Shown here: in pieces, positions 1 to 4,394 of the stretch
How positions within the stretch are numbered: the first letter of the stretch is position 1
Layout of the letters: each line of letters begins with the position of its first letter
Assembly (NCBI GenBank): GCA_003248565.1
Contig: QFOV01000222.1
Span: 1 to 5,586 of the forward strand
Source: Stenotrophomonas sp.
Lineage (GTDB): Bacteria; Pseudomonadota; Gammaproteobacteria; Xanthomonadales; Xanthomonadaceae
Direction: 5' to 3'
DNA length: 5,586 bases
The notes under the pieces: model-generated
What the model was told of the DNA's origin: nothing
Database searches by the model: none
Seen by the model: the letters and a program-made list of their open reading frames with translations, nothing else
Made by a program: the position numbers and the translations under genes

Positions 1-52
1 CGCTGGCGGTCTGATCGCGGGCGTTCTTCGTTTACTTACCGCGTACCGCTGA
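1..52 (+). CDS. 3' end of an unidentified upstream gene (partial)
   Basis: Only the last 17 codons are visible. One frame reads AGGLIAGVLRLLTAYR and ends at a TGA at 50-52. The residues are small and hydrophobic with a basic tail, which would fit the last membrane helix of an integral membrane protein, but this is too short to identify. The TGA overlaps the ATG of the next gene by one base (TGATG). This is the usual arrangement of translationally coupled genes and is the main reason for believing the frame. A frame in register with the next gene is also open to the edge, so the call is not certain. Confidence 0.5.
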   Translation, partial: AGGLIAGVLRLLTAYR

Positions 53-1209
53 TGACTTTTATCGTATCGCTGATCCTGCCGTTGCTCGCCATTCTGTTCT
101 GGTGGCCGGTCCATCCCTTGTCCAAACAACAACGCCGTTGGCGGACCGGCATCAGTGTGCTGCTTGCCCTGATCGGCCTGGGCTTCGCCACCTTGTGGCG
201 GCTGGACATCTTCAGTTACACGGTCGAAGCCTGGATCCAGCTGGTGTTCGGTTGGGTGCTGGTGATGTTCATGCTGGTGCTGGTGTTCGTGCTGCTGCGT
301 GAAGCCAGCTGGCTGCTGTCACGCCTGCTGCCGCGCAGCTCACGCATCGCGATGCTGTGGCATGGCGTCGGTTTCAATCAGGGTGCGGCGCTGCTGATCG
401 TGTTGCTGGCCACGCTTGCCATCTACAACGGCCTCAAGCCACCGCAGGTACACGAGCGCGATCTGGTCGTGCCGAACCTGCCCAAGGAAATGGATGGCTT
501 GCGCATGGCGGTTCTGGCGGACCTGCATATCAGCCCGGTCAAGCGCACCTGGCGCACCCAGCGCATTGTCGATGTGACCTTGGCGGCGAAGCCTGATCTG
601 ATCGTTCTGCCCGGTGACATGGCCGACGGTGGTCTGGAAGACAGTGGCCGGTTCGCCGAGCCCTTGGCCCAATTGAAGGCGCCTTACGGGGTTTGGCTGG
701 CCCCGGGCAACCATGAGTATTACTACGACTACGCTGCCTGGATGGCGCACTTCCGGCAGATGGGGTTGGGCGTGCTGGAGAACCAGACCGCGACCCTGTC
801 GATCAATGGACGTACGTTGGCGATGTCGGGTATTGGCGATCTGGCTGCCTTGAAACAGACGCCTTACATGCACGGCGGCTTGCCGCCGGACATGCCCGCG
901 GTAGTGAACGGAGGCAAGGGCAGCGATGTACACATCCTGCTCGCGCACCAGCCGAAGCAGGCGCGGGCGGCTGCCGCGACTGGCGCGATTGACCTGCAGA
1001 TCTCCGGCCATACCCACGGCGGCCACATGCTGGGCTTCGATCGCTGGGTGGTAGCTCCGTTCAACCACGGCTACGTGCGTGGCGAGTACCGGCTGCGAGA
1101 GATGACCTTGTTCGTCAGCAGCGGTGTGGGCCAATGGGACGGCTTCACTGCGCGTCTTGGCGTGCCCTCCAGCATCGATGTGCTGGTGTTGCGTAGCCCA
1201 GCCAGGTAA
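52..1209 (+). CDS. membrane-anchored metallophosphoesterase (YaeI/YkuE-like)
   Basis: This 385-residue protein has an N-terminal membrane part and a C-terminal calcineurin-like phosphoesterase domain. Hydrophobic stretches at about residues 2-20, 33-50, 62-83 and 110-126 look like four membrane helices. The catalytic domain runs from about residue 148 to 380 and shows the full set of dinuclear-metal motifs in order: DLH (D157, H159), GD (G188-D189), GNHE (219-222), AH (H299) and GHTHGGH (319-325). No key residue is missing, so an active metal-dependent phosphomonoesterase or phosphodiesterase is expected. The substrate cannot be read from the sequence; relatives such as YaeI and YkuE have been treated as general or lipid-related phosphoesterases. 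The side of the membrane that the domain faces is not determined. The ATG at 52 is chosen because a hydrophobic helix follows at once and it overlaps the stop of the preceding ORF. There is no good Shine-Dalgarno sequence, which fits translational coupling. Confidence 0.9.
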   Translation: MTFIVSLILPLLAILFWWPVHPLSKQQRRWRTGISVLLALIGLGFATLWRLDIFSYTVEAWIQLVFGWVLVMFMLVLVFVLLREASWLLSRLLPRSSRIAMLWHGVGFNQGAALLIVLLATLAIYNGLKPPQVHERDLVVPNLPKEMDGLRMAVLADLHISPVKRTWRTQRIVDVTLAAKPDLIVLPGDMADGGLEDSGRFAEPLAQLKAPYGVWLAPGNHEYYYDYAAWMAHFRQMGLGVLENQTATLSINGRTLAMSGIGDLAALKQTPYMHGGLPPDMPAVVNGGKGSDVHILLAHQPKQARAAAATGAIDLQISGHTHGGHMLGFDRWVVAPFNHGYVRGEYRLREMTLFVSSGVGQWDGFTARLGVPSSIDVLVLRSPAR

Positions 1210-1219
1210 CCACCGGATC

Positions 1220-1318
1220 TGTGGGAGCGGCGTAAGCCGCGAAGCTGGTTTTGCTCAGTCTATTGGCAGCTTTGCGATCTGGTGATTCGCTTGCTTCGCG
1301 GCTTACACCGCTCCCACA
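1220..1318. repeat. REP doublet (REPIN-like) between convergent genes
   Basis: Two inverted arms, 1220-1245 and 1293-1318, match over 26 bases with one difference (C1231 against the complement of A1307). They are separated by 47 bases. Each arm carries its own small hairpin, with GCGGC and GCCGC around GTAA in the left arm. The arm core GTGGGAGCGG...GCCGCGAAGC closely resembles the REP sequences common in Pseudomonas and Xanthomonadaceae, which RAYT (TnpA-REP) transposases are thought to mobilise. The doublet fills most of the gap between the stops of two convergent genes. No U-tract follows the large hairpin in either direction, so it is not a classical terminator, though it could block converging transcripts or stabilise 3' ends. 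Confidence 0.85.
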
Positions 1319-1346
1319 AAAAAAGCTGGGTTCGATGCCAGTTTGG

Positions 1347-1856
1347 TCAGGTATCGAGGTCTGCTTCACTGCCATCGACGTTCTTCCGTTTATCCGGCAT
1401 CAGCTTCGGTAGCGTGCTCACTACCGCCAAGGCGGCAATCGTGGTGATGAAGGCCACCATCTCCATGCCCATGCCGGCTGCCATGCCGATCGCCGCCGTC
1501 ATCCAGATACCCGCGGCGGTAGTCAGGCCCTGGATGCGCTCTTCGTTGTCGAGTTTGAGGATGGCGCCAGCGCCGAGGAAGCCGATGCCGGAGACGATGC
1601 CCTGCATCACGCGGGTCACATCGGCGCCCGAAATGCCCATCTGCAACGGCGCCAACACGAACAGCGCCGAACCCACCGAGACCAGGATGTGCGTCTTCAA
1701 GCCGGCGGCGCGTCCTTTGCGTTCGCGTTCCAGGCCAAGCAGTCCGCCGAGCACGATGGCGGTGGCCAGCCGCGAGACGATCACGGTCAATGTGCCGACA
1801 TCGGGAATGGCGAACTCGGCGGCCAGCGCCTGACCGATTTCTTCGGTGATGCTCAT
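1347..1856 (-). CDS. MgtC/SapB-family membrane protein
   Basis: This 169-residue integral membrane protein has the MgtC/SapB signature. A helix at about 24-41 leads into LLGLERERKGRAAGLKTH (39-56, with the conserved Glu-Arg pairs). Helices at about 57-70 and 85-101 follow, the latter containing GIGFLGAGAIL. Then come GLTTAAGIWMTAAIGMAAG (110-128) and a last helix at about 132-149. Salmonella MgtC is about 231 residues because of an extra C-terminal cytosolic domain. Here only a charged tail of about 20 residues follows the membrane part, so this is the short form widespread in non-pathogens. MgtC itself is linked to low-magnesium growth and inhibition of the F-type ATP synthase, but most short homologues have no proven role and transport activity should not be assumed. 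The start at 1856 is preferred because AAGGA (1866-1870) lies 9 bases upstream. An in-frame ATG at 1973 would add 39 residues unlike the family. Confidence 0.9.
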   Translation of the reverse strand: MSITEEIGQALAAEFAIPDVGTLTVIVSRLATAIVLGGLLGLERERKGRAAGLKTHILVSVGSALFVLAPLQMGISGADVTRVMQGIVSGIGFLGAGAILKLDNEERIQGLTTAAGIWMTAAIGMAAGMGMEMVAFITTIAALAVVSTLPKLMPDKRKNVDGSEADLDT

Positions 1857-1904
1857 GCGGGGGCGTCCTTGGTGTGATGGCAGGGCTGGCGATGGAGTAC
1901 TGAT

Positions 1905-1914
1905 CCTGCGCAGG
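1905..1914. promoter_or_regulatory. 10-base palindrome between the leader ORF and the mgtC-like gene
   Basis: CCTGCGCAGG is a perfect palindrome 48 bases upstream of the mgtC-like start codon. Its GCAGG half can also pair, in the minus-strand RNA, with a CCTGC further downstream (complement of about 1879-1883), giving two mutually exclusive foldings. It could be a protein-binding site or part of an RNA switch, but a palindrome of this length can occur by chance. No convincing -35/-10 promoter was found nearby. Confidence 0.2.
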
Positions 1915-1921
1915 GTTTGCT

Positions 1922-1981
1922 TTACCGGTGGTGATGCTGATGTGCTGCTGGTGTGAAAAGCGGCGCTACACATTCAGGCAT
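1922..1981 (-). CDS. candidate 19-codon His-rich leader peptide upstream of the mgtC-like gene
   Basis: A short ORF reads MPECVAPLFTPAAHQHHHR and then stops at TAA. It has a ribosome-binding site, GCAGGACCC (complement of 1989-1997), with AGGA 10 bases before the ATG. The same nine bases precede mtnC. Four of its last six sense codons are histidine and three of its 19 residues are proline. It ends 65 bases before the mgtC-like start and is in a different frame. Leader peptides upstream of mgtC are known in Salmonella (mgtM, mgtP), so a regulatory role is conceivable, but this sequence is not recognised as any named leader. No classical attenuator terminator is visible between it and the gene. 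A chance ORF in GC-rich DNA remains possible. Confidence 0.4.
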   Translation of the reverse strand: MPECVAPLFTPAAHQHHHR

Positions 1982-1997
1982 GTGCGATGGGTCCTGC

Positions 1998-2030
1998 AAA
2001 AAAAAAACGGCCCCGTGAGGGGCCGTTTTT
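1998..2030 (-). terminator. strong intrinsic terminator of the mtn operon (bidirectional in form)
   Basis: On the minus strand a perfect 7-base-pair stem, CGGCCCC with GGGGCCG around TCAC, is followed by ten T residues (complement of 1998-2007). On the plus strand the same stem (2008-2014 with 2019-2025, loop 2015-2018) is followed by five T residues, so the hairpin could stop transcription both ways. Flanking A/T pairs extend the stem. It begins 23 bases after the mtnC stop codon and closes the mtnB-mtnD-mtnC transcript. Confidence 0.92.
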
Positions 2031-2053
2031 CTGTCTGTGCGTCGACCAGAAGA

Positions 2054-2752
2054 TCAAAGCGCTATCTGGTCGAAGCGCTCGACCCGGGTGTGGCCATGGG
2101 TGGCCTCACCGCTGCGCGGCTGCGGGTAATCGCTGATGCGGTCGACCAGCACCGTCTGCAGGCCGGCCTCGCGTGCGGCGTCCAATTCCTCGACCACGTC
2201 GGAGAGGAACAGGATCTCGGCCGGGGCGATGTTGATGGCCTTGGCGATATGCGCATAGCTGGGCGCCTCGCGCTTGCCGCCAACCTCGGTGTCGAAGTTG
2301 CCGGAAAACAGGCTGTTCAAGTCACCGGCATCGCTGAAGCCGAAGAACAGCTTCTGCGCCGGCACCGAGCCGGAGGAGTAGACGTAGAGCGGCAGGCCGC
2401 TGGCGTGCCAGCCGCGCAGCACGTCGGCCACTTCGGGGTACAGGTGGGCGGTGTAGTCTCCGTTGCGGTAACCCACATCCCAGAGCATGCCCTGCAGCGC
2501 CTTCAGCGCGGTGTGCTTGCGGTCCTGGTCGATCCAGCCCTGCAGGGTTTCGACGATGACCTCGTCCTGGCAGGCGCTGGCGGAAATCTCGGTGGCCACC
2601 GCATCCAGCCACTGGCGGACCTGCGGTTCGTTGCCGTGCGCCTGCACGAAGCCGGGCAGGGCATTGCGTGCATACGGGAACAGCACTTCCTTGACGAAGG
2701 AGATGCTGGAGGTGGTGCCCTCGATGTCGGTGAGGATGGCTTTGATGGTCAT
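2054..2752 (-). CDS. mtnC: enolase-phosphatase E1 (methionine salvage)
   Basis: This 232-residue cytosolic HAD-superfamily enzyme carries out two steps of methionine salvage. It enolises 2,3-diketo-5-methylthiopentyl-1-phosphate and then removes the phosphate, giving the acireductone that MtnD uses. The HAD motif I is TDIEGTT (8-14), with D9 as nucleophile and the Glu at 11 typical of MtnC, where ordinary HAD phosphatases have a second Asp. Motif II is YSSGS (125-129), the motif III lysine is probably K160, and motif IV is [11 protein letters not shown] (183-193). The length matches the family. The start is supported by the position of motif I and by AGGA (2761-2764) 8 bases upstream. The longer frame to 2869 reads through the intercistronic repeat and is not protein-like. 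It is the last gene of the operon, 147 bases after mtnD. Confidence 0.96.
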   Translation of the reverse strand: MTIKAILTDIEGTTSSISFVKEVLFPYARNALPGFVQAHGNEPQVRQWLDAVATEISASACQDEVIVETLQGWIDQDRKHTALKALQGMLWDVGYRNGDYTAHLYPEVADVLRGWHASGLPLYVYSSGSVPAQKLFFGFSDAGDLNSLFSGNFDTEVGGKREAPSYAHIAKAINIAPAEILFLSDVVEELDAAREAGLQTVLVDRISDYPQPRSGEATHGHTRVERFDQIAL

Positions 2753-2823
2753 GCTTTGGGTCCTGCGCGGTGCTTCAGGGCTCGCGCGTTGTGCGGGTGG
2801 GTTGGGGCTTGAACAGCGTAGAG

Positions 2824-2868
2824 CTGCCCTCACCCCAACCCCTCTCCCGCTGGCGGGAGAGGGGCTCA
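2824..2868. repeat. intercistronic GC-rich hairpin repeat inside the mtn operon
   Basis: A perfect 12-base-pair stem pairs 2839-2850 (CCCCTCTCCCGC) with 2853-2864 (GCGGGAGAGGGG) around a TG loop. The flanks CCCTCACCCCAA and CTCAAG belong to a short intergenic repeat seen many times in xanthomonad and pseudomonad genomes (recognition, not a search). It lies between mtnD and mtnC. It has no U-tract on the minus strand, so it is unlikely to be an intrinsic terminator. It may stabilise the upstream mRNA or lower expression of mtnC relative to mtnB and mtnD. Confidence 0.8.
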
Positions 2869-2899
2869 AGCAGAGCGGGGCTCACGGCAAAGCAGCGGC

Positions 2900-3454
2900 T
2901 TATGCCGCGCTGGGCTCGTAGCGCGGGAAGCGCTGGGCGATGTCGGTGCCGGTGAAGTGGCCGACCCAGCCGTCCGGTTCGGTGAAGAAGCGGATCGCGG
3001 CGAAGCTGGGTTCCTCGCCCATGTCGAACCAATGGTTGACGCTGTCGGGCACGGCGATCAGGTCGTCCTTCACGCACTCCACTTCATAGACCTTGTCGCC
3101 CACGTGCAGGGTGAACAGGCCGGAGCCGGCGACGAAGAAGCGGACTTCGTCTTCCTTGTGGTAATGCTCGTCGAGGAACTTCTTGCGGATCTCGGCGCGC
3201 GCCGGGTTGTCCGGGGCGATCGAGGCCACGTCCACGCTCTTGAAGCCATGCTCTGCGACCAGGCGATCAATGTCCTCGCGGTAGGCGGCGAACACTTCTT
3301 CCTGGCTGGCGCCCGGCGTGACCGGGTGCTTGGCCTGCCAGCGTTCGAAGGTGACGCCGATCTTGTTCAGTTCGGCAGCGATGACCTCGCCGTCGCGGCT
3401 GTCGAACAGCGGTGCGTCCGGGGCGGTGTCGTTGAAAATGCGTAGTCGGCTCAT
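2900..3454 (-). CDS. mtnD: acireductone dioxygenase (methionine salvage)
   Basis: This 184-residue cupin-fold enzyme uses oxygen to cleave the acireductone made by MtnC. With Fe(II) the products are formate and the 2-oxo acid precursor of methionine. The same protein with Ni(II) gives an off-pathway reaction that releases carbon monoxide (known for the family). The metal site is complete: H97, H99 and E103 in HYHKEDE, and H141 in VNHWF, one residue offset from the Klebsiella numbering. The cupin strands follow as [14 protein letters not shown] (104-117) and [14 protein letters not shown] (130-143). The length matches the family. It starts 28 bases after the mtnB stop, so the two are surely co-transcribed. 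The ATG at 3454 is the only plausible start. Upstream codons of the open frame overlap mtnB and are not family-like. The Shine-Dalgarno match is weak (GAG). Confidence 0.96.
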   Translation of the reverse strand: MSRLRIFNDTAPDAPLFDSRDGEVIAAELNKIGVTFERWQAKHPVTPGASQEEVFAAYREDIDRLVAEHGFKSVDVASIAPDNPARAEIRKKFLDEHYHKEDEVRFFVAGSGLFTLHVGDKVYEVECVKDDLIAVPDSVNHWFDMGEEPSFAAIRFFTEPDGWVGHFTGTDIAQRFPRYEPSAA

Positions 3455-3482
3455 GGGGGACTCGACGTAGTAGAAGGAAGGA

Positions 3483-4130
3483 TCAGGCGTGGCCGCGCAG
3501 GCGGCGCAGTTCCAGCTCGCAATGCAGCAGGAACTCGAAGGCCTCCAGATGGCGACGGGCTTCGGCCATGTCGCCGCCCCAGGCATACAGGCCGTGGCCG
3601 TCGATCAGATAGCCCCACATCGGCCCCTTGTCGAGTTCGGCCTCGACCTGGGCGGCCAGCACATCCATGTCCTGGGTGTTGGGGAACACCTTCAGATCGA
3701 CGGCGGTCTCGTGGGTGGAATTGCCGTGCAGGGCCTTGAGCAGCTCATAGCCCTCCAGGCGGATATGACCGTCGCTGCCATACAGGCGCGAGGCGATGGT
3801 CTGCACCGGTGAATGGGTGTGCAGCACGCAGCCGACTTCCGGGAAGCGAGCGTAGAGCTGGGTATGCAGCAGGGTCTCGGCGGATGGACGCAGCGGTCGG
3901 CCCACGGCCTTGCCGTCGAAATCCACCACCATGATGTCGCTTTCGATCAGCCGGCCCTTGTCCTTGCCGGACACGGTGATGGCCGCATGCTGGTCATCCA
4001 GCCGGTGCGAGAAGTTGCTGCTGGTGGCAGGTGTCCAGCCGGCGTGGGCCAGCTCGCGGATGTTGTCGATCAGCAGCTGGGCCAGTTCGCTCAGTCGCTG
4101 GGCGTCGTAGGGGACGGTAGGCGCGTTCAT
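3483..4130 (-). CDS. mtnB: methylthioribulose-1-phosphate dehydratase (methionine salvage)
   Basis: This 215-residue zinc enzyme of the class II aldolase/adducin fold removes water from 5-methylthioribulose-1-phosphate to give the diketo phosphate that MtnC takes next. Visible features are the glycine/serine-rich substrate loop with [12 protein letters not shown] (33-44) and ITVSGKDKG (51-59), the zinc ligands H104 and H106 in LHTHSP, and the third histidine H179 in [11 protein letters not shown] glutamate in GYELLKAL, probably E129, lines up with the catalytic Glu139 of human APIP. It is the first gene of the operon and is followed 28 bases later by mtnD. The start at 4130 (MNAPTV) is favoured by protein similarity. 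An ATG at 4139 would add only three residues (MDP) and cannot be excluded, since neither start has a strong Shine-Dalgarno sequence. Confidence 0.95.
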   Translation of the reverse strand: MNAPTVPYDAQRLSELAQLLIDNIRELAHAGWTPATSSNFSHRLDDQHAAITVSGKDKGRLIESDIMVVDFDGKAVGRPLRPSAETLLHTQLYARFPEVGCVLHTHSPVQTIASRLYGSDGHIRLEGYELLKALHGNSTHETAVDLKVFPNTQDMDVLAAQVEAELDKGPMWGYLIDGHGLYAWGGDMAEARRHLEAFEFLLHCELELRRLRGHA

Positions 4131-4163
4131 GGGGTCCATTCTACTAAGAACGTCAGCAGGTTC

Positions 4164-4180
4164 ATGCATGCATCCGGATG
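4164..4180. promoter_or_regulatory. overlapping palindromes upstream of mtnB, possible operator
   Basis: Two perfect 10-base palindromes share three bases: ATGCATGCAT (4164-4173) and CATCCGGATG (4171-4180). They lie 34-50 bases upstream of the mtnB start, where a repressor or activator site would be expected. The sequence does not match the MetJ box (AGACGTCT) or a clear MetR site (TGAA-N5-TTCA). No riboswitch-like structure was seen here. The regulatory role is inferred from position only. Confidence 0.3.
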
Positions 4181-4226
4181 GAACTGATGCCGCCATCGAA
4201 TATGGGAGGAACCGAGGAGCTCCGTC

Positions 4227-4321
4227 CCCGTAGCCCGGGTAAGCGAAAGCGCACCCGGGGCCGTTCTCGGAGACCTGTCTTCCAAGCTCCCGGGTGCGCT
4301 TTCGCTTACCCGGGCTACGGG
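4227..4321. repeat. REP doublet with perfect 33-base arms and GTAG ends
   Basis: Bases 4227-4259 and 4289-4321 are exact reverse complements, separated by 29 bases. Each arm contains its own hairpin with a 7-base-pair stem, CCCGGGT and ACCCGGG, around AAGCGAAAGCGC. GTAG lies directly outside the stem (4230-4233), and its complement CTAC sits at the other end (4315-4318). A GTAG tetranucleotide next to a stem-loop is the hallmark of SMAG-type REPs processed by RAYT transposases. The element lies between the permease terminator and the mtnB upstream region. It has a different sequence family from the doublet at 1220-1318. Confidence 0.88.
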
Positions 4322-4344
4322 CGGTGCGGGCTTACCCGGCAACG

Positions 4345-4370
4345 AAAAAGCCCGGGGTCGCTCCCGGGCT
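4345..4370 (-). terminator. intrinsic terminator of the amino-acid permease gene
   Basis: On the minus strand an 8-base-pair stem, AGCCCGGG with CCCGGGCT (complements of 4363-4370 and 4349-4356), encloses a 6-base loop and runs into a run of T residues (complement of 4345-4349). Flanking AACGAAA and TTTTCGTT extend the pairing. It starts 24 bases after the permease stop codon and separates the permease transcript from the mtn operon. Confidence 0.88.
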
Positions 4371-4394
4371 TCAGTTTCGTTCACCGCTGGCAAC

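Noticed and set aside
340..1134. Minus-strand open frame (264 codons) inside the metallophosphoesterase gene
   Set aside because: It is antisense to a gene with all catalytic motifs. The His/Arg/Gln-rich translation is typical of a shadow frame.
1857..1973. Longer start for the mgtC-like gene at 1973
   Set aside because: It adds 39 residues unlike the family and has a poorer ribosome-binding site. The start at 1856 has AAGGA 9 bases upstream.
1928..2812. Long plus-strand open frame (294 codons) antisense to mtnC
   Set aside because: It lies across the intact, motif-complete mtnC and runs through the terminator and repeat. Its composition is that of a reverse-strand shadow of a GC-rich gene, and it resembles no family.
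2839..2864. Hairpin between mtnD and mtnC as an intrinsic terminator
   Set aside because: There is no U-tract after the stem on the minus strand, and mtnC downstream is intact and belongs to the same pathway.
2957..3445. Plus-strand open frame (162 codons) antisense to mtnD
   Set aside because: It mirrors the acireductone dioxygenase gene and has no RBS or recognisable domain.
4131..4229. SAM or SAH riboswitch, or a promoter with TAGAAT at the mtnB start
   Set aside because: The stretch is too short and lacks the conserved stems of known SAM/SAH riboswitches. The TAGAAT just before the start has no -35 partner at the right distance and would make a nearly leaderless message.
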